Source of the DNA: Turritopsis dohrnii
Lineage: Eukaryota > Cnidaria > Hydrozoa > Anthoathecata > Oceaniidae
Length of the DNA stretch: 64,000 nt
Assembly (NCBI GenBank): GCA_027922465.2
Contig: BQMF02000339.1
Location: 186,001-250,000, forward strand
Reading direction: 5' to 3'
Below, piece after piece: positions 1 through 10,927 of this stretch; the stretch's first letter is position 1; every line of letters begins with the position of its first letter. The translations under genes were made by a program, and so were the position numbers. The notes under the pieces were generated by a model, which was given only the letters and a program-made list of their open reading frames with translations, ran no database searches and was not told the origin of the DNA.

Positions 1-147
1 ATGTACTTGCCACAAAGCTTGTTTTGATAGCCATTTCTTAATTACCTTCAGTTTGAAGTCGAATCCTCTTAGATTGCGAACAGCCTTTTGTCCTTTCCAC
101 AAGTTTTGAGGTTGATAATAAATCTCTTGAAGTTTAGTGTCTGACAT
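1..147 (-). CDS. Polinton-type retroviral-like integrase, N-terminal fragment
   Basis: An open frame begins at the ATG at 147 and stays open for 49 codons to the window edge, so only the N-terminus is present. It contains YYQPQNLWKG at residues 10-19 and WLSKQALWQVH at 39-49. This resembles the start of Maverick/Polinton (F54H12.3-like) integrases, where a Y.dP....G motif is followed by a helix and a WL..Q..Y.LH motif just before the zinc-binding and DDE core. The enzyme would insert the linear element into host DNA. The gene is divergent from a SAP-like gene and a polymerase B, which is the gene company expected for a Polinton or adintovirus. The catalytic core lies outside the window, so activity cannot be judged. 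Confidence 0.75.
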   Translation of the reverse strand, partial: MSDTKLQEIYYQPQNLWKGQKAVRNLRGFDFKLKVIKKWLSKQALWQVH

Positions 148-258
148 TTTTATTTATAAACAACGTTTATTTTAGCTCATTTTTTTTAACAAAAATGACA
201 CGAGAAAAGTGACTTAAACGTTGTTTATTATCTTTATATAAAGATAATAAACATAAAC
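148..258. promoter_or_regulatory. Divergent promoter region with inverted repeat and perfect 30-bp palindrome
   Basis: These 111 bp separate two divergent start codons, at 147 (-) and 259 (+). A 14-bp sequence at 156-169 (ATAAACAACGTTTA) recurs inverted at 215-228. The second arm runs into a perfect 30-bp palindrome at 223-252, centred on TTATATAA at 234-241, which also reads as a TATA box on either strand. It ends six bases before the + start codon. A role as a shared bidirectional promoter or operator is inferred from position and symmetry. Confidence 0.6.
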
Positions 259-540
259 ATGACCGACAAATTAGAATCAGATTACAAGTCAATGACTCGT
301 GACGCTTTACGAAAATTATGTGCGTCACGAAAAATAAAATATGCTAACCTAATGAACAAAGCTAAATTACTCGAGGTGCTTGAGAAAAATGATGAGGATC
401 CATCTTATATTCTCGATCCTGATACGAAACAAACGGTTAATAAATACTGTTTAAACTGGATAAAAAATAACAGAGAAAAATATCTCAGCTCTCAAAAACG
501 TTATAACGCTAAGAGAGAGAAGAGAGTTTACAAAAAATAA
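259..540 (+). CDS. Small SAP/HeH-like DNA-binding protein of the Polinton element
   Basis: A 93-residue basic protein. Residues 12-42 (MTRDALRKLC ... NKAKLLEVL) fit a helix-extension-helix of the SAP/LEM-like type: a short helix, a basic turn, and a second helix ending in leucines. The tail, residues 65-93, is rich in K, R and Y. SAP folds bind DNA, often AT-rich DNA. The same type of domain opens the polymerase encoded 153 bp downstream, so the two may act on the same DNA ends; that is inference. The start at 259 directly follows the palindromic promoter. No catalytic motif is visible. Its position between integrase and polymerase suggests an element gene rather than a host gene. Confidence 0.6.
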   Translation: MTDKLESDYKSMTRDALRKLCASRKIKYANLMNKAKLLEVLEKNDEDPSYILDPDTKQTVNKYCLNWIKNNREKYLSSQKRYNAKREKRVYKK

Positions 541-693
541 ATAAATTGACCTCGCTTTTGTTACTTAATCAACGAGCAACAAAAATAGAACACAAAGGTT
601 ACGAATCTTTTGGATGAAAAATTGGAAAATGATAATTGAAAATTTTAAAAAGTGATTTAAAAAGATATAATCGTGATATATATATATTACAAC

Positions 694-3600
694 ATGACTA
701 CTAGAAAAACTGTTGTTGAATTAAAAGCTCTCGCTAGAGAACGCGGTTTACATGGCTACTCAAAACTCAGAAAAGCTGAGTTGATCGAATTATTAGCAAA
801 CCCACCTATCCGACCTGTTCCACCACCAAGACCTACTAGGTTTAACCGACCTGTTCCACCACCAAGACCTGTTCCATTTATTCCTACCCAACAAGATATG
901 GATATCTTTGAACAGCGAGAAATGTCGAAAAATAGACCTGTTGTGAAAAGTAAGTTGAATGAATGGAGAGATTGGTTGGTAAATCATGTACCTAAACCTA
1001 TTAAGGAGAAAACTAGTAAAGCTTTCAAAACTTTGAAAGATAAGGTTCTCAATCTGTATAAAAAGGTTAGAAAAGAGAGAGATGAGGATGATGATGTTGT
1101 TCGAGAATTAGATCAACGACCACAAATCAACTTGATTGAAAGCCATCCAAGAATGAACAGGTATGAGGTTACCGGTATTTTGAATTCAGACCTATCAAAT
1201 ATGATTTTCAACCGAATCAGAGAAGATATCGAAATGCGTTCGAGGATTGTTTACAGTTTTACCGCTAAAATTTATCGGGGAAATGGGGAACTTGTAAAGT
1301 ATGAAAAGACGCTTCCTGGAGAAGGTACTTATACAAGTTTATCCGCAATCGAGGAGTATATCAAACGATGTGAGAGTCGAAGGTTAGATTTGGACGATGA
1401 TGGTGTTTGGTCTAAGGCGTATCTACCAGCGGCCGAGGTTTTCGATAGTCCGGGTGTCTATCAGGGACGTGTCGAATTTACTAGAATTATCATAAAAGTC
1501 ATACACAGTAATGAACCGCTCATGGGTTGTGGTCCTCTCCCTGATTGGCTTCGTAAGAAGAAATGTATTCACGCTATTGATGATAAAAAGGACAATCTGT
1601 GTGTATGGAGATGTCTTGCTATCTACTTTGGATATTGTGATAATGTGGCAAGACCTGCTGAACGTACTACTACCAAAGCGTTACAACTAGCTCGAGATTT
1701 TTATGATGATCAGAACCTAGAAGTTGAGGATGTACGAGCTACAAAACTCGTTGATTTTGAAGGTATTGCCAAAAAGTTTAATGTCAATATCCGTCTATAT
1801 GAATCGAAAAACCAACAGGTTTGGAAATTGGTGTTTGGTAAAAACCAGTTCAGAAAAAGTTTACCTTGTGTTGATATCGGTCTCTACGAGGGTCATTGCT
1901 TCTACATAAAAGATCTTGATGGTTTGACACAACACTGGGAATGTGTCGGTTGCGAACAGAGATTTAACAGACACGACAATTATAATAGACACGTAACAGA
2001 AAATCTTTGTTCGGGAGGGAAAACCAAGTTGATATGCAAAGGAGAAAAGTTTAAGCATATCATGAACAGTTCCGATAAGGTATTCTATGGAGGTAACACC
2101 CAGTTCAGTTATGCCGGTTGTCGATGGATTGAAAAACAATCTGAAATCACAGGCAAACATATTCATCACGCTCTTTGCGGTCATGGGGGTGAGAGATGTG
2201 TGAAGATTAATAATCGCGAGATTCTTGTGGATGGATATGAACCTGAAAGTAATACTGTCTATCAATATTATGGTTGTAAATGGCATGGATGTCCTTGTAT
2301 AAATGGTGATCCGAAAAAATATCGAGCTACACTCGATATGGAGACAAAAATTAGGAGTCTTGGTTATGATGTTGTTTCAGTTTGGGGGTGTGAAAAACCG
2401 GAGTTGAGTACCGTTGAGCTTGAAAAGAAGTTTGTTCCATACCCATACTTTATCGTGTTTGATTTCGAAACGATACTCCATAAACTCGACCAACAAGTTA
2501 CGAGTGATCTGACTTTTGACACTAAACATATCGCAGTCAGCGTTGCTATTACCGATAACTTTACAAATAAACCCACCTTTCTTGTAAATTCGGATCCGGA
2601 AAAGCTCATCAAAGACTTTATTTTAGATTTAGAAAAACGGTGGGAGGGCATCTCGAAATGTGTAAGTGAAAAATATTATTTGCCCGACAAAGATTCGCTT
2701 CCATCCTCCGTAGTTATGCGACACGAAGCTTGGTGTAATCAGGTTCCTGTGCTAGGTTTCAATAGCGGTAAATACGATCTCAATATGATCAAGAAGCACT
2801 TTGTTAATCATATGACAGAACAGGCCGGTTCAATCTCTGTGGCTAAGAAAGAAAACAGCTATATGTTTTTGACGACCGGTCAGTTCAAATTTTTAGATGT
2901 GAAATCTTATCTTGCACCGGGTCTTTCTTTTGATGGTTGGTGTAAAGCAAACAATTGTGAAGAACAAAAACTCGTCTTTCCTTATGAATGGTTGGATAGT
3001 TTTGAGAAACTTTCTCACATAGGCACTGTTAAATATGAAGATTTTTACTCGAGTCTCAAGAAAAAGATTTTAATCACTACTCAAGAATATGAAGATTTTA
3101 AGGTTGAATTTGAGAAACGTGGGTGTGTTACGATGTTGGATTGGTTAAAAGAATATAACTTGGCTGATGTTGTACCGTTTGTTGAAGCTTTGGAGAAGAC
3201 GCGAGAATATTATTATGGAGACGATATCGATATGTTGAAGGATGCTGTATCTATTCCTGGAATTTCGATGACTTATGTTTTGAACAAAGCGTTGAAAATG
3301 AAAAAGAAAGGAGAGCCCGATTTGTATGCACCCGGACAACCTTGTACGTGTAAATGTTCGAAGGAATGTTATAAACAAGGTTGCAAAGACTGTTCAAAAA
3401 TACGGAAAGATTGTGAGGCGTGTCCGAAAAACAAAGCTTACGAGTTGTTGAAAACCGGTATGGTTGGTGGTCCGAGTATTGTGTTTTCCAGATATGCCGA
3501 AAGAGGTGTGTCAAAGATACGACCTCATAAATATAAAGACGCTAGGGATTGTGAGTCTGTTGTTGGTTTTGATGCGAATAGTTTGTACTTGTTTTGTTCG

Positions 3601-4824
3601 GGACAGGAGATGCCCTGTGGAAAGGAGAGTTACATTGAGATCGAAAATCCTATAGATCCGGAGTTTTTGAAAGAGTTTTCCGAGGGTGTATGTGACGGTT
3701 CTATTTTTGGTTTTTGTCAGGTAGATATTCATGTTCCGGAAGAGTTAAAAGCTAAATTTGAAGAGTTTTCACCTCTGTTTGTTGTCGATAAAATTCCTGA
3801 GAGATTAGTACCTCAACATATGAAGGATTATCAAACAGCTACAAATAGGATGAATATCAAAGGAACTAAAAAGTTATTGGGGGTTTGTAAGGCGAAGAAG
3901 ATTTTGTTATATACACCGTTGTTGAAGTGGTATATAGATCACGGTTTGAAGGTGACTGGCGTATATAAAATTCTGAAATATACAGCGAGCAGGCCTTTCA
4001 AATGGTTCCCTAAAGAAGTAACCGATGCGAGACGAGATGGCGATTCGAACCCTGCATTAAAACAACTCGGTGACACTCATAAACTGAAAGGTAATTCGTT
4101 CTACGGTAAAATGATTGAAGATCTCGAAAAACATACCAATAATACGTACACAAAATCAGAGGAAAATGTCGATAAGGCGTTCAGAAGCCCTTTCTTTGAC
4201 GATCTTGAAGTCATTAATGAGACGTTTGAGATCAAAGAGAGAAAACGTCAAGTCAATATAAATCGACCTTATCAATGCGGTATCGCCGTGTACCAATTTG
4301 CTAAATTGAGGATGCTTGAGTTTTACTACGACTTTCTCGATAAATATATTGACAGGAGGGATTTTGAATTGATTCAAATGGATACGGATAGTATGTACAT
4401 GGCTCTTTCGTCTAAGTCGTTGGATGATATCGTTAAACCCGAACTTAAGGATTATTATTTCAAGCAAGGTAAAGCAGAATTTTTGAGTACGAGTAAATAC
4501 CACGATAGAACACCGGGTTTATTCAAGGCGGAGTTCAATGGTACTCGAATGATTGCGCTCACGAGTAAATGTTATTTTGCGGAAAATCAAGATCTGGGTA
4601 AATCAAAGTTTAGTTGTAAGGGAATTTCAAAAAGGCAAAATGAAATGAGTTGGCAGCGATACAAAGAAGCTTTGGATGGTAGTAAGGACATGGCACAAAA
4701 TACAGGGTTTAGGGTAAGTAATCATAAGATCGTCACGTACACACAAAAGAAACTAGGTCTCAGCGCTTATTATGACAAAAGAATCGTAGCTGATGATGGG
4801 ATACACACCAAACCTCTATACTAA
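694..4824 (+). CDS. polB: Protein-primed family B DNA polymerase of a Polinton/adintovirus-like element
   Basis: A full-length 1376-residue protein; the ATG at 694 is chosen because the open frame before it starts only at a GTG. Order: SAP-like domain at 3-36; proline-rich linker at 37-63; a cysteine motif (NLCVWRCLA) near 300; a C2H2-like finger at 417-439; exonuclease motifs DFE (590-592), N..YD (690-695) and Y...D (821-825); a Cys-rich insertion at 884-910; polymerase motif A DANSLY (960-965), motif B K..NS.YG (1132-1138), motif C DTDS (1230-1233). The C-terminal LSAYYDKR block is typical of adenovirus/Polinton enzymes. All proofreading and polymerase acidic residues are present and the frame is unbroken, so the copy may be young. 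It would replicate the linear element by protein priming. The Polinton or adintovirus assignment rests on this and the neighbouring integrase. Confidence 0.9.
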   Translation: MTTRKTVVELKALARERGLHGYSKLRKAELIELLANPPIRPVPPPRPTRFNRPVPPPRPVPFIPTQQDMDIFEQREMSKNRPVVKSKLNEWRDWLVNHVPKPIKEKTSKAFKTLKDKVLNLYKKVRKERDEDDDVVRELDQRPQINLIESHPRMNRYEVTGILNSDLSNMIFNRIREDIEMRSRIVYSFTAKIYRGNGELVKYEKTLPGEGTYTSLSAIEEYIKRCESRRLDLDDDGVWSKAYLPAAEVFDSPGVYQGRVEFTRIIIKVIHSNEPLMGCGPLPDWLRKKKCIHAIDDKKDNLCVWRCLAIYFGYCDNVARPAERTTTKALQLARDFYDDQNLEVEDVRATKLVDFEGIAKKFNVNIRLYESKNQQVWKLVFGKNQFRKSLPCVDIGLYEGHCFYIKDLDGLTQHWECVGCEQRFNRHDNYNRHVTENLCSGGKTKLICKGEKFKHIMNSSDKVFYGGNTQFSYAGCRWIEKQSEITGKHIHHALCGHGGERCVKINNREILVDGYEPESNTVYQYYGCKWHGCPCINGDPKKYRATLDMETKIRSLGYDVVSVWGCEKPELSTVELEKKFVPYPYFIVFDFETILHKLDQQVTSDLTFDTKHIAVSVAITDNFTNKPTFLVNSDPEKLIKDFILDLEKRWEGISKCVSEKYYLPDKDSLPSSVVMRHEAWCNQVPVLGFNSGKYDLNMIKKHFVNHMTEQAGSISVAKKENSYMFLTTGQFKFLDVKSYLAPGLSFDGWCKANNCEEQKLVFPYEWLDSFEKLSHIGTVKYEDFYSSLKKKILITTQEYEDFKVEFEKRGCVTMLDWLKEYNLADVVPFVEALEKTREYYYGDDIDMLKDAVSIPGISMTYVLNKALKMKKKGEPDLYAPGQPCTCKCSKECYKQGCKDCSKIRKDCEACPKNKAYELLKTGMVGGPSIVFSRYAERGVSKIRPHKYKDARDCESVVGFDANSLYLFCSGQEMPCGKESYIEIENPIDPEFLKEFSEGVCDGSIFGFCQVDIHVPEELKAKFEEFSPLFVVDKIPERLVPQHMKDYQTATNRMNIKGTKKLLGVCKAKKILLYTPLLKWYIDHGLKVTGVYKILKYTASRPFKWFPKEVTDARRDGDSNPALKQLGDTHKLKGNSFYGKMIEDLEKHTNNTYTKSEENVDKAFRSPFFDDLEVINETFEIKERKRQVNINRPYQCGIAVYQFAKLRMLEFYYDFLDKYIDRRDFELIQMDTDSMYMALSSKSLDDIVKPELKDYYFKQGKAEFLSTSKYHDRTPGLFKAEFNGTRMIALTSKCYFAENQDLGKSKFSCKGISKRQNEMSWQRYKEALDGSKDMAQNTGFRVSNHKIVTYTQKKLGLSAYYDKRIVADDGIHTKPLY

Positions 4825-4847
4825 TCGAAATTCATTCACGATAACAC

Positions 4848-4872
4848 TTATTAACGCGTTTCACGTTAATAA
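4848..4872 (+). terminator. Hairpin just after the polymerase stop codon
   Basis: A 9-bp perfect stem (TTATTAACG / CGTTAATAA) with a 7-base loop lies 24 bases after the polymerase stop. A weaker 6-bp stem, CTCGAT / ATCGAG, follows near 4923-4946. They could mark the mRNA 3' end or be part of the element's terminal region. No terminal inverted repeat can be tested because the other end of the element is outside the window. Confidence 0.3.
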
Positions 4873-5159
4873 TGTCATGGGGAAATCCCCCCTTATTTTC
4901 ACCGTTAAAAATATAGTAAATTCTCGATAAAATTATGAACATCGAGGGTGTGGGTGAAATTACTCTCGCCTACTACTTCTGTCATTAACTATACTAAATA
5001 AACAAACAATCCGAAATCCGATCGGACTTTCCGAAAACGGCGAAAAACTGTGACAGAGATAGATAGATAAATAGATAGAATGTGTAAACCAAACAATTTC
5101 CTACGCTTAGCGCGCGGAAATTGAATTAACTCCAGAAATTAAACACGTTATAAAATAAA

Positions 5160-5496
5160 AAGTGTTTAGTTAAGAGATGGAAGAACAAAATGAAGAATAT
5201 TTATTGTTGATGCTTTTTAGAAGAGCTAGAAGAAGAAATGGAAACATCCGACATATAAAAAAAAAACAAAAAAAAACAAAAAAAAAAACACAAAAAATGC
5301 AAGTTCTGTGTTCGCAGTATGTAAATTCGAGCTTTTCAGCGACAGCACCCGAGGTACTTTTTGCAGCATCTTTTTGTTTAGAACTCTTTTGACTTTTGTC
5401 ACAAAGACAAGGGTACAAACATACTTCTTCAGACAATAATTCTTCTTCGTGAAGTGAGTAACATTTTTTGTCTGCAGTGTAGTTTCTCATCCACAA
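5160..5496. mobile_element. Harbinger relic: transposase start (+) facing MADF start (-)
   Basis: On the + strand, from the ATG at 5177, the frame reads MEEQNEEYLLLMLFRRARRR, like the acidic, leucine and arginine-rich start of PIF/Harbinger transposases. It then enters a K/Q/T simple repeat from an A-rich tract at 5258-5295. On the - strand, from the ATG at 5496, a frame contains EEVCLYPCLCDKSQKSSKQK followed by AVAEKLEF, matching the first half of a MADF domain (..YPCLYD.......AW..VA..L). Facing starts of these two genes fit an internally deleted Harbinger element. Terminal repeats were not found, so limits are approximate. Confidence 0.45.
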
Positions 5497-8400
5497 GATT
5501 TTTGTTGGCTTCTTTTGATCTCACCAAATGAGTATTTAAACGCGGCGTTTATTTCATTTTTGAAATCAAAAAATTTTGTTTCCAACTTGGAGATTTTATT
5601 CACGTTAATATTTAAGGGTCAAAAAGGTCAAAAACGTTTCCACTGGAGATACACCTAACGCGACTAAAATCTACCTGCTTAACGCCAATAAACGCGATTA
5701 TACTACAAATGGGAATCAAGCTTAAACACACTCAAGTAAGTGATCTGTTTACGGGCCACTTACAAGCTAATATCTGTTTTTGACAGTTCAGAAAGATATG
5801 TCATAACTAATAAGCGATACGTAGAACGTGTGACGCGTGTCATACATATTGACATTGAGTGAAAGGAGATAAAACGAAATAAACATAATTATTTTAATCG
5901 AATACACAATTAAAAACAAAAGGCATGACATAAACGGGATTTTATTCTTTCGAATAAATAAAAAATAAGTGTCTCGAAACTAGTCCCAACGTTTTTTTAA
6001 TACTTTACTCTATTATCAAATAAAATCTGACGATCACGAGACCTTGATCATGAGATCGTGAAATGTTTCTTAAAGATAATGAACTATCATTACTTCGAGA
6101 AAAATGTTATGTCAGCAGTTTTCTATGAGATAATCTCCACGAGAGAGCCAACCGTATTTTAATAAAAAATAGCGGCTTCGTCCCCAGACCATTTTCCAAT
6201 TGTTCTATTTCTGTGTTAGTTTCTAATGTTATTTGCATAAATGTTTTCTATAAATTACAAGAGCCAGATGGCGCAAAACGGTAGCAGCAAATTTAATTAA
6301 AGTTCTTAAAAGTTACTAAAAAGTTCTTTAAAGCCTCGTTCCTCGCGCTTCTCCGAAAAAGAATATATTTTTATATATTTCCCCGTAGGACGGCATTTTC
6401 CTTCTCCTTCTCCTTCTTCTCTGTTCACTTTTATAGCTGCGGTTCGGTATTGAATTTTCGCCTAGCCGCCAAAGTAGACTAGCATGTAGCTTTAGCTAAA
6501 AATGCCCCCGCCCTCAAGCATTCCAATTTGTACACACAGCAAGCTATACATTGCAAGCTATTCAACGGAAACAAAAACAAAGAAAAACTTTGTTACTTTT
6601 TGTTATGTCTTAGTCCTATGTCACACTGATGCTAATTTATACCTTTCAAAAAGTGTAATTAAGGCTTAACAAGTAATATCAGAAAGTATTGGCTAGAAAC
6701 AAAAGAAATGTGTGAACTGAAACCATGGATACGTATTTTATAATCAAAATAAGATAAACATTTGTTAAAGAAATTCTGTAATAACCAAAAGAAAGAAAAA
6801 AAAACTTTTTTTAAAAAAAAAATTAAAGGGAAAAATCCATTAGAAAACTGTGTTTCAAACTTTGATTCGAAACAAGAAATAGCCAAAGTTTACATAAAAA
6901 ACAAGAAAAAAAATATAAGAAGGTTTTATTGATCATGATCACACCAGGTTTGGAGGACAGAAAAAAGAAGGAAAACACGAAGAACGACTATTTGTAGGCT
7001 TTCTTGCATACACAGAAATCCAATTAAAATCTTTTTAAGGCAAGATCCACCAAAAATCAGTGCATTGAATAAAATTTATCGAATGAAAGATTTAGAGCTA
7101 AAACATATCTACAAAAATAAAATGTTGTTGGCAAAAGTTCAGATTTCAAGCTCTGCTTCAAAATCTTAGTCGTTCACTGCACTAAAACAAAGCAAAAATA
7201 ATATGACAAATGTCTTAGCAATTTTATCATACGATCTTCCTAAATAACATAGTATAAATAACAATAAATTAGGAAAGAGATACGAAAAAACATCCCACTT
7301 ACAGCACCATGCTTTGAAACGGGAAAAAAAGCAAAGTCAGCTAATAATTCTATACCACTGTGTAACGTCAACACGAAAGTTGGAGGATGAAGATGATGAT
7401 GATGATGAAGAACAAAATCGGAAATTGACATTCGCCTATCTCGTGAAACTACTCGCTTACGCTCGCTGCGGGGGCAATAAGAATAGGCTAGTCTACAGCA
7501 CGCCATTTTTTTCAGTCAGAGGAAGATTTTTGCTTTTTTTCTGCTAGCTCTTAAAATGATTCAATAGATGAAACGTTAAATGATGGAAATGAATCGTTTT
7601 AGTTCAGTGTTGTCTTAAAAAGCTTTGTAAAAACTTTTGAAGGAACGTGTAAAACCAGAAAAAATTGATGTATCAATGCAATGATGTTTTGTTTTTGTTG
7701 ATAACAATGTTATGATGATTGGTAATTAATTTGCTTCGAACAGCAAACCATTGAAGCTGTAGTTTCAGTGCAAAGGTGAAAATTCATTATCAATAGCCAG
7801 GCTGAAGATTTATTTTTATTTTACGTCCTGATATAATGTATCCCAACTGAACTGAAAGCACGATGTACCAGCCATAAAGGAAACCCTTTTCATGTGGAGA
7901 ATGACCAGTTCAACCAGTTTCAAAAAGTACATACAAAAACAGCAAGTAAAAACATGATATCGTATATGCAACAAGAAGTTCAGAAAACCAATTACATATA
8001 ATATTTTAAAACACAGTATTGAGACACATGATAACTTGAAAGAATCTGGTCGAGTGTGCTTCCCTGGATAGTCATTTAATCCAACAACAGAAACATAGTT
8101 TACTATCGATGAATTCCATGATCACGTATACTGTTTTGATACTGTAATATCATATTTTATTTTGCAAAATTTAATATAATGTACTGTCAATTTGCCTGTA
8201 CGAACAACGAACGTAATTCAAAACACAATGCAAATGACAGTCTGTAAATTAAATCAAGCCGGAGCACGAACTTCTACTTTCAGCTATGTAGTGATTTGGT
8301 TATGGATATGTATTTTCACTACCAAAGTTTGTTTTTTTTCCATTTGGGATTTCTATATGAAGGTCATTTTTACCACAGAATAAACAATGAGTGTGAACAT

Positions 8401-8960
8401 ATTTTTTTGAACAGAGATGTTTATTCTGAATACTTGAATTTGGTTTTATAAATTGTCACTTTAAGCCCATCTTTTTGTTTTTGAAAATGACTATTCTGTC
8501 CTAATTTTTGTTAATATTTGTTAGTAGAGATTTTGATTACTTTTGATAGTTATTTGCTTGTCTACCCAAAAGTATACTGTGGTTTTTCTCATGGTTATCA
8601 ATGTACACACAATAATTGGTAAAATGTTTGCAACTTTGGGAAAATATATAGGCGCATTTTTGCGAATCTTATTTATATTTTCATGAAACTAAAAATATAT
8701 TCGAACAAATAACTGCTTTCTTGAACTAGATCTTAATGCACAAAAACAGCGTAATTTACAAACGTGGTAATAAGAAGTTTTGCAAGGATAAGCTTTACTA
8801 ACATAAAAAAGAATATATCAACTTTCAAGTATCAAAGTCTTTTCAGTTAGCATAAGTAACCAAAAGTCCCATTTTTATATTTGATTAGTATTCATTCCTT
8901 CACGAATTGAGTTATAAAATATACTCAAAGAAAATGTACTTTTAAATGTTTGATATGTAA
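5497..8960. other. Intergenic, no gene recognised
   Basis: About 3.5 kb of AT-rich sequence without a frame I can support. Positions 6257-6290 hold the head of the dispersed repeat R (CAAGAGCCAGATGGCG...), also found at 27024-27057 and 37681. A CT-rich run lies at 6398-6421 and a GAT/GAA-rich run at 7385-7412. Short open frames around 6659-6886, 7314-7547 and 8192-8383 show biased composition and no recognisable domain. Confidence 0.5.
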
Positions 8961-8966
8961 GGCCCA

Positions 8967-9040
8967 TTTCATAAGTTGTGCCGTGCTGAGCCGAACTCGC
9001 CAAATTTTCTCTGAGTTCGGCTCGGCACAGCTTATGAAAC
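8967..9040. repeat. Foldback within the left end of Harbinger A
   Basis: TTTCATAAG...TGTGCCG..CTGAGCCGAACTC runs forward from 8967 and returns inverted as GAGTTCGGCTCGGCACA..CTTATGAAA by 9040, giving a long GC-rich hairpin separated by AAATTTTC. A similar but rearranged foldback sits at the right end (12215-12320). Such subterminal symmetry may be transposase binding sites. Confidence 0.6.
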
Positions 9041-9227
9041 CAATATTCAGCCGCGCCGAACCGAGCCGTGCCGCACAGCTGACCTGGCCGTGCCGCACGC
9101 CTCGGCACGGCTCAGCTCGACTGTTTAAAACCAAATGGTGAGTCGAGCTGTGCTGACGCATGCGTATATTTCAAGAAACTTGCTTACTTGGCAAAAAAAA
9201 TTCATATAAAAAAATTAATATTTCAAT

Positions 9228-10360
9228 ATGGCGACCGAGAAAACCATGCTGCAGATTCTTGAAGAGCAATCTACTCGCATTTTTAATGAAGAACGCCAGG
9301 AACGTGAAAAACTTGATAGTTCAGACGAAGAGTTAAATCAAAAATTACGTACTAGTAAACGAAAGAGTGTAAATAATGTAAATAATGTAAAAAACGATAA
9401 AAAGAAACTAAAAAAGTCAAATAGTTCAGCAACACCAGATAATGATAATGAAGCTGATGGAGGATCATCCAGACTTAACATTGGTACTGAAGGTACGGTT
9501 ATGATTTATTGTATAGGTATTTTGATAAATAATTGGTTATGATTCGCAATTTTCTCATAACAGTTGAAGTCTATATATTTTAAAGTTAGCTACACTTTTT
9601 GCTAAACCAGAAGTTTGCTGCAAATGGCTTATTGTTTGAGAGAGTAGTTTCAGAATTAAATGAACGCTCAAAGATATATAACTGTTCTTTTATAATCAAC
9701 GCAACTCAAGCTAGAAATAAATTCAAAAAAATAATCAGTGAGTGCAAAACAGTTAGTTTGACACAAAGGACTGCCTCAGGGATCAGTAGATATAAAGTTG
9801 ACAAAGGTTATGGAAAATGATGGGGTATACTTTTCCCACTAGTTGCAAGTAGGGAATCATCCGATCCCAATATGCTGTTAGAACCTTCGGAAGGTGTTAC
9901 TGCGGAAAAGGATTCATTAATAACTGAAAGCAATCATAACGTAAATAACGAAAATAACGTGGAAAAAAGTCAAACACCACACTCATCAGAAAAAGTTCCT
10001 CTAAGACCGTCTACAAAGAAAAAAAACCATACAGATACGGGTGCAGCCCTCATGGAAGTGGCTAAAACATTTATTGACAATGACTCTACTGAAAAACTTT
10101 TAAAATACATGGCAGATGAGAATGAACGTTCACGTAAACATGAGATGCAAATGATGCAGTTACTTATGATGAGCCAAAACCAAAATGCTATGCAAAATAA
10201 TATGTTTGGTATGATGCCACCTCGCTCATGTTATTTCAACAATCAAAGTGCAAACGTTGCACCCAACATGACCTGGCTTAGTAACAATCAAAATTCCAGA
10301 TCTCAAGAAAAAGAACAAGAGGATGACAACCAGAACCACTTATTCAACTGGCCATGTTAA
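9228..10360 (+). pseudogene. Harbinger accessory Myb/SANT-like protein, broken
   Basis: The second gene of Harbinger A, whose family product binds DNA and helps the transposase act. The first exon (from ATG 9228) codes an acidic N-terminus with N/K-rich repeats. An acceptor-like CCAG at about 9610 begins a second exon with ELN, YNCSFI, ARNKFKKII and ISRY blocks. The frame continues to 10360 and ends in a methionine and glutamine-rich coiled-coil-like tail (residues near RSRKHEMQMMQLL). One in-frame TGA at 9818-9820 falls in GYGK*WGILFPLV, where relatives carry WW, so it is most likely a tryptophan codon changed to stop. The donor near 9497 is weak (GTACGG). Otherwise the frame is intact, so the loss may be recent. 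Confidence 0.7.
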
Positions 10361-10927
10361 AGAGAAAATGGGTTTGAACTTTGATATGCGATATTGTTTG
10401 TAGTTTGTTCAAGTACTCTCTTCTGTTCTGTAATTAAAAGATTTTAGCTTTATAAAATGAAATTCATGATACCAATGACATGTAGGCAAATATTTATATA
10501 AACCATAGCTTCCCCACTAGTTTCTCTCTTTCATGGAATCATAATCTGTGGCAAAATCAAAATGTGCTTATTATGTTATAGTTATCATGAATTTTACTTC
10601 TCTGTTTTTACACTTTTTTTGAAGGGAAGAAAAAGGAGTGAAGTAAACAGTTATTCTTTCGTTTATTTTCACATTACATCTTTCGAACTTGAAGAAAAGT
10701 TATATGACATAAAGATGTTTTAACAAAATAGATTAACCCAAAGCAAAGATAATTCTTTTTTTCCCAAAGTGTTCAACTAGACTCTTGTATTTATGTACGT
10801 ACATCAATGTTTGACAAGACATTCATAGGTATAAAAGCGAGTTGTATTATACACAAAGACTATATGTATTAGTTTTTTATTTTCGTGAAGACTTTTTATA
10901 CTTTCAAAGTCAATTTGCATTATTTTT

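Noticed and set aside
7314..7547. 77-codon frame with an aspartate run
   Set aside because: The run comes from a GAT repeat; nothing else supports a gene.
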